A stretch of DNA of 38,895 nucleotides, from assembly GCA_025361625.1 (NCBI GenBank), contig JANYKL010000108.1:1-38895 (forward strand), read 5' to 3'. The translations under genes and the position numbers were made by a program. This stretch comes from Acidobacteriaceae bacterium. GTDB lineage: Bacteria > Acidobacteriota > Terriglobia > Terriglobales > Acidobacteriaceae. This document shows positions 8,149 to 17,794 of the stretch, piece by piece. Under the pieces are notes generated by a model, which saw only the letters and a list, made by a program, of their open reading frames with translations, had not been told where the DNA came from and ran no database searches. The stretch's first letter is position 1; each line of letters opens with the position of its first letter.

Positions 8149-8898
8149 ATGGAGGTAACGTACAACATATTAGAAATCGGGGGAGCAATGCCAACAAGAA
8201 AGTCGAGGCTCACCAAAACCGAAGATCAAGAAAACCGTAACAGCCTGTCACAGCTTGAAGGAATGGGCATTCCCATCGGCCGCCCCCTCGATCGTCTGCA
8301 CGAACCCGATTGGATCACGTTAGAGCAGACGGGCTATGAATTGGCCGGTATTTACGAACTACTTTTGAACGAGGTTGTAGTTGTTGTGCCTGCCAAGATG
8401 ACCATTCAGAAATCTGGGATTTTGGTTACGCACATCGCATTGATCACACCATGGGAAAATTGGTCACTTGATTTATGTGATCCAGAAGAAAGCTTATATT
8501 ACGAGAATCTAATCGTCGGGTTTTGTCACCTCCCGGCCGCCGTTCTTAACCGGTGGCTGATAAGCGAGCTCCCTTTACGCCGTCGCCAAGTCGAGGGAGT
8601 GATCATCGCGCACGGCTACACCTCTGTTCCCCGCGAATGCCACGACCAGTCGCGTGTAACGGTGGAGTTATTACTCAGAGACGAGCGGCGCAAGGAATTC
8701 AGCTTCGACTTCAAGGTCGAGGTGGACCGCAGGGTGACGCGTAAATATGAAAAGCGAGAGAGAGAGTATCGTGCACTTCCGCAATCGGCTAGAGGGGGCC
8801 TATTCGAGCCTCTGCGAGCACAACCTGCAGAGCAGAGCGTGTCTCATTCGAGGAAGGTTCATCCGAAAAGCTGCTGGATCACTTCTACCGACTCTTAG
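8149..8898 (+). CDS. Unknown protein, C-terminus altered by a FemAB gene fragment
   Basis: A 249-residue protein of no family I can name. The middle (IPIGRPLDRLHEPDWITLEQ ... VVVVVPAKMTIQ ... LITPWENWSLDLCDPEES ... RRRQVEGVIIAHGYTSVP) is regular alpha/beta sequence with no signal peptide or membrane segment, then a basic region RVTRKYEKREREYR (~195-210). ATG 8149 is preceded by TTATGGAGGTTA repeats; ATG 8188 (MPTRKSRL), right after GGGGGAG, is an alternative. The last ~21 residues are encoded by DNA that matches, in another frame, a FemAB-type gene (8832-8903), so the native C-terminus is lost. It follows the degenerate P-loop gene by 75 bp in the same direction, so the two may form a pair. 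Confidence 0.6.
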   Translation: MEVTYNILEIGGAMPTRKSRLTKTEDQENRNSLSQLEGMGIPIGRPLDRLHEPDWITLEQTGYELAGIYELLLNEVVVVVPAKMTIQKSGILVTHIALITPWENWSLDLCDPEESLYYENLIVGFCHLPAAVLNRWLISELPLRRRQVEGVIIAHGYTSVPRECHDQSRVTVELLLRDERRKEFSFDFKVEVDRRVTRKYEKREREYRALPQSARGGLFEPLRAQPAEQSVSHSRKVHPKSCWITSTDS

Positions 8899-8903
8899 TT
8901 GTG
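8832..8903 (+). pseudogene. Fragment of a FemAB-type acyltransferase gene
   Basis: From 8841 the frame reads VSFEEGSSEKLLDHFYRLLVV. Base for base, 8841-8903 matches 18997-19059 of the intact FemAB gene in this window at about 59 of 63 positions, and the match extends left through GCAGAGCG with a 6-base deletion. It ends abruptly at GTTGTG. The differences mean it came from a related copy or has since diverged. Confidence 0.85.
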
Positions 8904-9188
8904 GGAAGTTCACCACATAGGTAACGACAAACGCGCTTGTAGTGATTACAGGAGCCAACTGCTGGATTGTCGGCTAACCGGAAACAATGTCGATGTAAAT
9001 TAGATGAGGTCGACTTCCCGTTAGCCCGTATTCCGACAGTTGAGCACTGGCTGGTGAAACCGTGAAATATCGTTCCCTAAGTAATCCGAATCGCTGCACT
9101 CTTCATGGCGGCACCTGCGCAATTGCAGACTGCTGGCGGACCGTCTACAATCGCTGCCGCAACGAAGACGTACTTCCGTGGAGTAGCT

Positions 9189-10037
9189 ATGCAATCGGTT
9201 TTGATCACCGGCACGAGCAAAGGGATCGGTTACGAGACGACGCTGGCGTTCGCACGCTGCGGGCACCAGGTGCACGCGACCATGCGCAACCCGGAGCAGT
9301 GTCCCACGCTGCCCGAAATAATCGCCCGCGAGAAGCTGCCGATTACGATTGCGGCGATGGATGTTGACTCCGATAACTCCGTCCGCGATGCGATCAGAGG
9401 GATCGTTGCAAAACATGGACCAATCGATGTGTTGGTGAACAACGCCGGTATCGAGCGTTTTGGGTCCATCGAAGAGCTTTCGATCGAAGAGTTCCGCGCG
9501 TCCATGGAAACGAATTACTTTGGCGCGCTGCGATGCATCCAGGCGGTCGTTACTTCGATGCGAGAGCGTCGCAAAGGCACGATCATTAATATCAGTTCTG
9601 TCGCCGGAACCTTTTGCCAGCCCCCGGCGACGGCGTATTGCGCCTCAAAGTGGGCACTGGAGGCCTTGTCCGAAGGACTGGCATGCGAGATGAAGACGTT
9701 CGGAGTGCGGGTTGCATTGGTTGAGCCTGGCATCGTTGACACCGCTATGGCACGACGCATCGTCGAGAATGTGCCTTCGCTCTACGCACACCGGGCACGG
9801 ATCGCGACTTGGTTCGCGACCAATCTCTCGGAGGCTCCAGTCTCGCCGAAGGTTGTCGCGGCGAAAGTGCTGGAGGTCGCGAAAAACGGGACATGGCAGC
9901 TGAGGTATCCGGTTGGACCAGATGCGCTCCCACTGATTACATGGCGGAAGTCAATGTCGGACGAGGATTGGGTTGATCTCCATTCGGCGGATGATGAAAC
10001 GTTCAATCGCCGGATGGCTGCAGGTACTGGCGCGTAG
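9189..10037 (+). CDS. Short-chain dehydrogenase/reductase (SDR)
   Basis: A 282-residue classical SDR. The NAD(P)-binding motif TGTSKGIG is at residues 7-14, NNAG at 84-87, a catalytic Ser in INISSVAG (~135) and the catalytic YCASK (Y150, K154); all are intact. The start is ATG 9189, because GTGGAG lies just upstream and the Rossmann fold begins six residues later; a longer in-frame start at 9105 adds 28 residues with no family similarity. The C-terminal region includes VALVEPGIVDTAM, the usual PG motif after the active site. It should oxidise or reduce a small alcohol or ketone with NAD(P)(H); the substrate is not deducible. There is no operon partner. Confidence 0.9.
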   Translation: MQSVLITGTSKGIGYETTLAFARCGHQVHATMRNPEQCPTLPEIIAREKLPITIAAMDVDSDNSVRDAIRGIVAKHGPIDVLVNNAGIERFGSIEELSIEEFRASMETNYFGALRCIQAVVTSMRERRKGTIINISSVAGTFCQPPATAYCASKWALEALSEGLACEMKTFGVRVALVEPGIVDTAMARRIVENVPSLYAHRARIATWFATNLSEAPVSPKVVAAKVLEVAKNGTWQLRYPVGPDALPLITWRKSMSDEDWVDLHSADDETFNRRMAAGTGA

Positions 10038-10355
10038 CGACCATTAGCGCGGTGTTTCGCTTTTGAAACGATTACACATTGCAGGTTTGGGCGTTCTTTT
10101 TTGCTCGGACCCGATTGGGCCATGTGGCCGCACATCTGGTGGCAGGTCATTTCGGTCCTGGTTCTGAGCAAAAGCGATTGGCCTGCGAGAGACGGCGAAA
10201 ATGGCATTTCGTCCTCCGGCGCAATTCAAGCGGCCATAGGCGTTCATTCAGACAGTCAGCGCTAGGGGCTTGGGCGGCTCATTAGCCTAGAGTTGCACGA
10301 GTGCGTGGATACATAAATCAGAAATATGTAGTTACAATCTAGTCGAGTTTACTGA
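10038..10355. other. Intergenic region, nothing recognised
   Basis: Lies between the convergent SDR and NRPS genes. No terminator with a T-run and no remnant could be identified. Confidence 0.45.
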
Positions 10356-12926
10356 CTAAGGCTCCGGTTCCTGGCCCACAGCTTCAGCTCCGTCGGATGA
10401 TTTTGCATCGAGGACGCGTTTAAGCAATGTTTCAGCGTCGTCTGCGGGGAGGGTCTCGAGTTGTGCCAGCAACGCCTCCAAGCTCACATTCGGCGCTGGT
10501 CGCGGTCTTCGCCGCAGTGCCGGTGTCCGCGATTTTATCCCGGTTGCCTGCGCTTTTTCTACTTCGACTCCAAGGCCCGCGATCGTCGGCTGCTCAAACA
10601 TTGTTCGCACGGCTAGTTCCACATTAAATTCCCTGCGGATCCTCGACATCACCTGCAACACCAATAGCGAATGCCCGCCCAGCTCAAAAAAATTCTGGTC
10701 CACGCCTACCTCCTTCAGCTTCAAGACCTCCGCCCACATCGCCGCCAGCTTCTGCTCTACCTCCGTCCGCGGCGCCACCACGATCTGCTCCGCCAAGCTC
10801 ACTCCCGGTACCGCCGACAACGCCCGCCGGTTCACTTTGCCGCTCGATAACAGCGGCAACTCATCCACCTTCACAAAACTCGCAGGAACCATGTGTTCCG
10901 GCAGCTGCGTCCGCACATACCGCCGCAACTCTCGCGCACTCGGCGCCTTGCCTTCCTTGCCCACTACATACGCGATCAAGCGCTGCTCTACGCCCGTTCC
11001 ACTCAACTCCACTACCGCTTCCGCTACCCACTCGTGCCGGCCAAGCACCGTCTCAACCTCACCCAACTCGATGCGCATCCCGCGCACCTTCACTTCACTG
11101 TCTAAGCGGCCAAGATATTCCAGTTCGCCAGTCTCTCTCCCCGCCACGTCTCGCGTCACACGCCAGCGCCCCATATCGCCCGTCCGGTAAAGCTTTTCGG
11201 ACTTCTCGGGGGCAATCCTATTCTTCACAAATCGTTCTGCCGTCAACTCCGGCTGCCGCCAGTAGCCGAGCGCCAGCTGCGCGCCCCCTACATAAATCTC
11301 ACCGCGCACTCCGACCGGAACCGGATTCGTCCGCTCATCCAGCACATAAACCTGGCTGTTGCTGGTCGGTCGTCCGATCGGCACCGAGGTCGCCGCTTCC
11401 ATCTCCGCAGTCTCCTCTTCCTCCGCCTTCACCTCGTGCCAAGTCACGTCCGCCGCCACCTCCGACGATCCGTAGATATTCAGCAGCGTCGCTCTCGGAC
11501 ACGCCTTCCTGAACATCTTCGCCAATTCCCACGGCAGCATCTCCCCACCACACCACCACAGCTTCAAGTGCGGTAGCCGCTCCCCTAGATTCGGCGCATG
11601 CTCGAGCAGCGCCCGTAACAGCGGCGGCACCAAAATTATTCGCGTCACCCGGTTATCCCCTAGCGTCCGCACCATCACTTCCGGGTCCAGCACCGCCTCC
11701 TGCGGCAAGATCACGCTCGGAACTCCCGACAAAAGCGGGCCGAAAATCTCACACACCGAATCGACGAATCCTACATTCGTTTTCTGACAGTCCACTTCCC
11801 CTGCCTGAAACGGATAGCGCTCCCTCATCCACTCCATCCGGTTCAAAGCTCCTCGGTGCGTTCCTTCTACCCCCTTCGGACGCCCACTAGAACCCGACGT
11901 GTACAGCACGTAGAGACGCTCCGATTCGCCAGTTGAAGGCTTTGAAGCGAAGTTTGCAATCGGCTCTTTCTTTAACGAATCCTTTTCACGGTCTAGTAAA
12001 ACTAAGTCGCGCTGCGACTCCGGAAGCTTGTTCCGCAACTGGCTGATGGTTATTACGCAGATAACCTCGGTATCTGCAATCATCGAGGCCAGGCGTTCGA
12101 CGGGATAAATGGGGTCGAGCGGAACGTAAGAGGCCCCGGTTTTTAATACTGCGAGCAAGGCAATCGTTAACTCTGGTGATCGATCCAATGACACTCCAAC
12201 TAGCGACCCGGATTGCACACCCTTCTTGCTCAAGAAGTGCGCCAATTGATTTGCCTGTTCGTTCACCTTCGCGTAGCTAAATTCCTGGTCTCGATAAATC
12301 AGCGCGGTTGCATCTGGAGCGCGGGCCGCCTGCTCTTCAAACACTTGATGAACGCGGCCCTGCTTCGAGTAAACAGCCCCGGTGTCATTCCATTCAAAAA
12401 CGGTTCGGTCGAATTCGCTCGCATCCATCAGCTGGATGAGCGCAATTGGCTCGTCGGGGTTCTTCAAGCCGGCCAAAATCAGATTGCGGAAATGCGACAT
12501 CTGGCGAAGAACGGTCGTCATGTCGAACAAGTCTGTGTTGTATTCGAAGCGGCAGTGAAAGCGATCGTCTTCAAACGCCTCTACGGAAAGATCGAATTTG
12601 GCAATCCCGGTCTCAAAGTCCAGCTCTTCCATCTCTAATCCCGAAATTTCGAATATCTGTTTCGGAATGTTTTGAAAGGTGAACATCACCTGGAACAAGG
12701 GGCTGGTATTGATCCAACGTTGCGGGACCAATTCTGGGAGTAATTTTTCGTATGGCACATCCTGATGCGAGTAAGCGTCGAGCGCGTATGACCGAACTTG
12801 GCGCACTAGCTCTCGGAAGGTGATGTTCGGATCGAAGTCGGCACGGAAAACCAGAGTGTTGACGAAAAATCGCCGAGGCGATAGCGAAACGTTACCTGGG
12901 TAACTCTGGCATAAATTTCTCCGCAC
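10356..12926 (-). pseudogene. NRPS module fragment: partial condensation, adenylation, carrier protein
   Basis: An 856-residue frame. Residues ~19-165 are only the second half of a condensation domain (FFVNTLVFRAD, HQDVPYEKL, PLFQVMF); the HHxxxDG half is missing. Residues ~190-700 are a complete adenylation domain with A3 YTSGSSGRPKG (342-352), YRTGDMGRW (~580-588) and A10 Lys in PLLSSGKVNR (K697). A thiolation domain follows with FFELGGHSLL (phosphopantetheine Ser ~753). The tail (~790-856, LEALLAQLETLPADD) is a typical inter-module linker with no thioesterase. Pocket residues aligned to GrsA read V-D-C-L-W-C-I-A-D-K; the usual first Asp is replaced by Val. The A and T domains could still be functional, but the C domain cannot be, and no partner module is nearby. 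The first ATG is only the nearest start in an open frame, not a supported one. Confidence 0.85.
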
Positions 12927-12939
12927 CTAAAATAGCCCT

Positions 12940-15717
12940 ATGGGTTCGTATTCAGTCGGGCCAGTGAGGGCATGGGTGGTAGCTGGTTCGCTGCTGGTGT
13001 GTGCCCAGCTAGTCTTCTCTCTGTCGATGAAGCCGTCATTCCCGTTGACGGCGTTTGGTGACCTCACTCAATGCATTCTTCTACTGGGTGCCTTGCTTTC
13101 TGTTTTTCCGCTTGCCCACCACAATGACGGCCGAACTAGGCTTTTTTGCTGGTTGATGACTTTCGGGTTTGGATTGTGGCTCTCGGCGCAAGTCCTTTGG
13201 ACATACTTTGAAGTTTATCGACGCCAGGAAGTTCCGAATCCGTTTGGGGGGGATATCGTTCTCTTCCTGCATATCGTACCCATGATGGCTGCTTTGGCGG
13301 TGCAGCCTCATGTCCGCCAGGCGGGCCGGTCGGTTCGTGTCGGCTCGCTTGATTTCCTGCTTTTGCTCATCTGGTGGCTATATCTTTATCTTTTTGCCGT
13401 CGTTCCTTGGCAGTATATTTCGCCAAACGAACGGGTCTATGGTCACAGTTTCGATGTCGCGTACCTGGCGGAGCACTTTGTCTTTGTGGCTGCCCTGTTG
13501 CTTTTTTGGCGCAGCAGTCTGGGTTCTTGGAAGACTATTTATGCTCACTGGCTCGGTGCCAGTTGCTTGTATGCCCTCATTTCCGTTATCGCCAGCGTTG
13601 CTATTGATTATCACGTCTATTACACAGGCAGCCTCTATGACGTTCCATTGCTGGCGGCGATGGTTTGGTTTATTGGCGCAGGCTTCGTTACCCGTATGAA
13701 TTTGTATAAAGGGCAACCTGCGGTAACTACCGATATAACGACCGAAAAAGAGCACGCTATCTGGGCTGCGCGAGTGGCGATGGTAGCGGTCTTCTCCACT
13801 CCACTGATGGTAGCCTGGGCCGAGTTTGCTCCAAACACGCCCGGGCGCGTACGTACTTACCGGGTGCTGCTAACGATAGGAACCATGCTAGTAATGGGCG
13901 TCCTGGTTTTCTTGAAGCAGCACCTTTTGGATGGCGTGTTGATCCGGCTACTTCAGGCGTCCCGCCAGTCCCTAGACAATTTGAAACGCCTGCAGGGTCA
14001 GCTTGGGCAGGCGGAAGAAAAGTATAGGGCTATCTTTGAGGATGCGGTTGTTGGAATTTTTCAGATGACACCTGATGGTCGTCCTCTAAGCGTCAACCGC
14101 GCCTTAGCGGAAATGCACGGCTACGATTCTCCGGAACAATTCTTGGCGGAGGTTCCGAACGTAGCACGCCAACTGTTTGTCGATCCCAGCCGCATGGATG
14201 AATTGGAACAGATGCTGGCCAACAACGGCGTTGTGCGTGGTGTCGAAGTGGAGGTTTACCGTAAAGACCGCACGAAAAAGTGGGTGTTGATGAATCGGCG
14301 AGCCGTGCGTGACGCCGAGGGCAACATCGCGCTGCACGAAGGCACGATAGAGGACATCACCGACCGCAAAGCTGCCGAGGAACGGGTCCAATATTTAGCC
14401 TACTATGATGCGCTTACAGGACTGCCCAATCGAACCCTCCTCCAGAATCGATTAACTAAGGCGCTTGCCAGCGCTCGTCGTCAGAACGACAAAATTGCTC
14501 TTTTGTTCCTCGACCTCGACCGGTTCAAAAACATCAACGATTCCCTCGGACATTCGGTCGGCGACCTTCTCCTACAAGGCATCGCAGAACGCCTTAAGAT
14601 ATGGGGACGTGAACAAGACACAGTGGCGCGACTAGGCGGAGACGAATTCCTCATCCTGCTGACTAGCGTAAAGAACATCTCGGACGTAGCTGTTGCGGCT
14701 GAGCGGATGATAAATGCAATGGCCGCAGAATTCGACATTCAAGGGCACTCCCTCAGCATTAGTTGCAGCCTCGGTATTAGCATTTTCCCGGAACATGGTA
14801 CCGACGGCGAAACCCTGATCAAGAATGCCGATGCTGCCATGTATTGCGCTAAGGATTATCGAAACAACTTTAGGTTCTTTACGGAAGACATGAATGCTCA
14901 GGTGGTAGAGCGAATGACTTTTGAGAGCAGCCTGCGACTCGCACTTGAGAAGAAAGAATTCTTTCTGGTGTACCAACCGCAGATGAATATCGGTAGTGGA
15001 AGGATCACTGGATTAGAAGCGCTCCTCCGCTGGCAACACCCGGAATTGGGTCTGGTACCACCTGATAGGTTCATACGAATTGCGGAGAACTGCGGACTGA
15101 TCGTGCAAATCGGCGAGTGGGTGCTCAGGACGGCCTGCAGCCAGGCCCGAAAATGGCAAGACGAAGAGCTTCGCGCAGCATCGATAGCGGTAAATATATC
15201 GGCGGTCCAGTTCCGTCATGAGGGCTTCTGCGAACTCATTAAGCGAGTGCTCGAGGAGAGCGGTCTTGCCCCTAAGTACCTTACCCTGGAACTGACAGAG
15301 AGCCTCTTGCTAGCTAATGGAGATTTGACTCTCGCAGTCCTCCAAGAACTGAAGGCGATGGGAGTGACCCTAGCAATTGACGACTTCGGGACTGGGTATT
15401 CTAGTTTCAGCTATTTGAGACAGTTTCAGGTGAGCAAGCTCAAAATCGACCGTTCGTTCATCCGAGACGTCGCTTCGAATCCTGATGACGCGGCGATCAC
15501 GATTGCGATCATCAGTATGGCAAAAAGTCTTAATCTGAAGGTGATTGCGGAAGGCGTCGAAGACGAAGGGCAAATGTCATTCCTTCGAGCGCATCAATGT
15601 GATGAAATCCAAGGTTTCTACCTAAGCGAGCCATTAAGGGTCGACCAAACTGCGGCTAAACTGCGAGGGGAATATTCCGAAAAGGTCCGAGCAGAAGCAA
15701 GCGGGGGGAACTCTTGA
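12940..15717 (+). CDS. Membrane PAS-GGDEF-EAL protein (c-di-GMP synthesis/degradation)
   Basis: A 925-residue inner-membrane signalling protein. Residues ~1-330 have about eight to nine hydrophobic segments forming a MASE-like sensor. A helical linker (~335-360) leads to a PAS domain (~360-475, YRAIFEDAVVGIFQMTPDG, then VEVYRKDRTKKWVLMN). The GGDEF domain (~485-645) has the intact catalytic GGDEF at 566-570 and inhibitory site RxxD at 557-560 (REQD). The EAL domain (~660-905) has E693-A-L, DDFGTG (814-819) and KIDRSFI. Both enzyme signatures are intact, so it could make or hydrolyse c-di-GMP. The start is 14 bp from the NRPS fragment, head to head, with no obvious ribosome binding site. A PilZ-domain c-di-GMP receptor candidate is encoded at 34141-34479. 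Confidence 0.93.
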   Translation: MGSYSVGPVRAWVVAGSLLVCAQLVFSLSMKPSFPLTAFGDLTQCILLLGALLSVFPLAHHNDGRTRLFCWLMTFGFGLWLSAQVLWTYFEVYRRQEVPNPFGGDIVLFLHIVPMMAALAVQPHVRQAGRSVRVGSLDFLLLLIWWLYLYLFAVVPWQYISPNERVYGHSFDVAYLAEHFVFVAALLLFWRSSLGSWKTIYAHWLGASCLYALISVIASVAIDYHVYYTGSLYDVPLLAAMVWFIGAGFVTRMNLYKGQPAVTTDITTEKEHAIWAARVAMVAVFSTPLMVAWAEFAPNTPGRVRTYRVLLTIGTMLVMGVLVFLKQHLLDGVLIRLLQASRQSLDNLKRLQGQLGQAEEKYRAIFEDAVVGIFQMTPDGRPLSVNRALAEMHGYDSPEQFLAEVPNVARQLFVDPSRMDELEQMLANNGVVRGVEVEVYRKDRTKKWVLMNRRAVRDAEGNIALHEGTIEDITDRKAAEERVQYLAYYDALTGLPNRTLLQNRLTKALASARRQNDKIALLFLDLDRFKNINDSLGHSVGDLLLQGIAERLKIWGREQDTVARLGGDEFLILLTSVKNISDVAVAAERMINAMAAEFDIQGHSLSISCSLGISIFPEHGTDGETLIKNADAAMYCAKDYRNNFRFFTEDMNAQVVERMTFESSLRLALEKKEFFLVYQPQMNIGSGRITGLEALLRWQHPELGLVPPDRFIRIAENCGLIVQIGEWVLRTACSQARKWQDEELRAASIAVNISAVQFRHEGFCELIKRVLEESGLAPKYLTLELTESLLLANGDLTLAVLQELKAMGVTLAIDDFGTGYSSFSYLRQFQVSKLKIDRSFIRDVASNPDDAAITIAIISMAKSLNLKVIAEGVEDEGQMSFLRAHQCDEIQGFYLSEPLRVDQTAAKLRGEYSEKVRAEASGGNS

Positions 15718-15940
15718 CCGAGGATGAATTAATGGAGTATTACACTTCTCACGACGAACGGAAGCCTTTGCTTGCGCCATCAATTAACCCAAGGCGGGGA
15801 GACGAAAGTCTAGCCTCTACCAGATCAGTTTCAGGGCCACCGAATCTTGGCGAGAAAATGTTTCATAAACAGCAAGGGCGATCTCTGGCTAAGACTGATG
15901 ATCGCTCGTTTAATATCCAGTTCGCACTAAACATATTTTT

Positions 15941-17302
15941 TTACTCTGAATGCTGATTTAGATCGTTTCGAAAAACTTGCCCACCCTTCATCACAAACTT
16001 AACCCTCTCGAGCTCCGTAATGTCCTTTACCGGATCTCCGCTCACCGCTATGATATCGGCAAATTTTCCCTTATCGATGGATCCGATTTTATCTTTCCAG
16101 CCCATCATTTCCGCATTCACAATAGTCGCTGCCTGAATGGCCTTGACCGGTGACAAACCATACTTCACCAGGGTGGCAAACTCCGCGCCTTGGGTCCCAT
16201 GTGCATGTGTTCCGCCAGGAGTCGAGTGCACACCACTTCCAAACGTCAGTACCACACCCTTTGCGATGGCTTTCCGCGCGCTCGCTTCCTGAAGCGCCGC
16301 CAGGCTATTCTCGCCGCCGGTGGCCTTCGTATCAGCCGGCAAATAGTCTTCAGTCAGATAGTGCTCAGCGGTCAGGTCGAGATAAATATGCTTCTGAACC
16401 ATCATCTTAATATCGTCATCGTCCAACACGTTGCCGTGTTCCAGCGAATCTACGCCAGCCTCGATACAGCTCTTCAGTCCTTCCCCGCCGAATGCGTGGC
16501 ATGCCACTTTTTTGTGATGGCGATGCGCCTCGTCTACGATTGCCTTAACTTCTTCGAGCGTGAATGTGGAATCGACCGTCAACTTCCCATCGCTATCGAA
16601 CCAATAGCCAGCAGTCGCATGAAGTTTTATCCAGTCGGCGCCGTAATGAATTTCTTCGCGCACGATCTTACGCGCTTCCCACGGAGAATCCGCAACATCA
16701 TATCGATTGCCAACTTTCATTTCCCATGAGCCCACAGTGCCTTCCCCGGTTGCTACCAGGCCAGGCGTCGATACTTGCAATCGCGGGCCGGTCATAAGTC
16801 CACGATTAATCGCGTTCTTGATATCGACATCCGCGTACCCACCCCCATGGCTCATTAAGTCGCGCAAAGTTGTGAACCCGGCTCGGAGATCGGTTTGCGC
16901 ATCCGACAAGGCCACCAAGGTTCGGTACTCGCGACTAGTGTTGACGAAGCTGACGTTGCTCGAAAAAATATGCGTGTGGGCGTCTATCAAACCGGCCAGC
17001 ACCGTAGCGTGGCTTAGATCTATGACCTGCGCCCCAGGGGGAATTGTTACGATGCCGCTGGCACCTACGTCTGTGATCTTATCGCCCTTGATCAAAATCA
17101 TTTGATCACTAAGCGTTTGCCCGGATTTGCTGTCAAAAAGATGTCCCGCCTTAACGGCGACGACCTGGAGCTGTTGCGGCGATGGGACATTCTTCTTCTG
17201 CTCAACTGGAGGCTGCCCTTCCTCCTGTGCCGGCGCCCTTGGCGGCGTTCTCAGAATCGAAAGAACTGCGATGACCATGAGTAATAAATCTTTTCGTAGC
17301 AC
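15941..17302 (-). CDS. Secreted amidohydrolase (imidazolonepropionase-like), catalytic Asp replaced
   Basis: A 453-residue protein of the metal-dependent amidohydrolase superfamily. A signal peptide (LLLMVIAVLSIL, cleavage near APAQ) points to export. Metal-site motifs: DAHTH (H109, H111), the bridging Lys in DWIKLHAT (K226), His in VACHAFGG (H269) and His in SLEHGN (H289). The final strand, which in the family reads FGTD/FGSD with the catalytic and metal-binding Asp, here reads FGSGVHS with Gly at 357. The C-terminal GKFADIIAVSGDP signature is normal. Family members hydrolyse cyclic amides or peptides such as Xaa-Pro. Without the Asp, activity may be lost or altered. It converges with the GGDEF-EAL gene, with about 220 bp between the two stops. 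Confidence 0.88.
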   Translation of the reverse strand: MLRKDLLLMVIAVLSILRTPPRAPAQEEGQPPVEQKKNVPSPQQLQVVAVKAGHLFDSKSGQTLSDQMILIKGDKITDVGASGIVTIPPGAQVIDLSHATVLAGLIDAHTHIFSSNVSFVNTSREYRTLVALSDAQTDLRAGFTTLRDLMSHGGGYADVDIKNAINRGLMTGPRLQVSTPGLVATGEGTVGSWEMKVGNRYDVADSPWEARKIVREEIHYGADWIKLHATAGYWFDSDGKLTVDSTFTLEEVKAIVDEAHRHHKKVACHAFGGEGLKSCIEAGVDSLEHGNVLDDDDIKMMVQKHIYLDLTAEHYLTEDYLPADTKATGGENSLAALQEASARKAIAKGVVLTFGSGVHSTPGGTHAHGTQGAEFATLVKYGLSPVKAIQAATIVNAEMMGWKDKIGSIDKGKFADIIAVSGDPVKDITELERVKFVMKGGQVFRNDLNQHSE

Positions 17303-17794
17303 TTTATCTCCGGGAAACCTGATTCGGAAAATGGTAATCGAACTTGGTTGATTCTACTATCGAGGAAATTCCTGCCAGGAATTCGTGCTTTCAAGATACG
17401 CTCTCGCCCCTTGAATATTAATTCTTTAGAAAGATACAGAGACTCAATTAAAATTGTTAGCGATGGAACAGCCTGGAAAGTGGTTTGCCCCGCATATCGC
17501 GTCTTTTGATCACGTCCGTCGGACGGCTGCTTTTGGGAATGCTCGAAAACAGCATAAAAACCGCCGGAGGCACTTACTTATTTTGCGACGCAGCGATAGT
17601 GTCATCTGCACCGGCAACAAATCGCGATGCCGGACCGGGCAAGGCCTCGGGTACTCTTATCCGCCGCAGGGTACTCCACAGTTGGCAGGCCAAAACACCC
17701 GTTGGATATTTGAGGCTTGGTTGGGCCTTCGCGCTGCTGGAGATGATTCAGTCTCAAAGCCGCAGCATGGCTCTCCCGGGGATGTCGAGCCGGA
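17303..17794. other. Intergenic region, nothing recognised
   Basis: Two overlapping forward frames (17454-17798 and 17485-17823) resemble nothing known, lack clear ribosome binding sites and run into the promoter of the toxin-antitoxin pair. I leave them uncalled. Confidence 0.45.

Noticed and set aside
15714-15956. An 80-codon frame starting at TTG after the GGDEF-EAL gene
   Set aside because: A GGGGGG tract precedes the TTG, but the product is low-complexity and resembles no family, and its end overlaps the convergent amidohydrolase stop. Not enough support.
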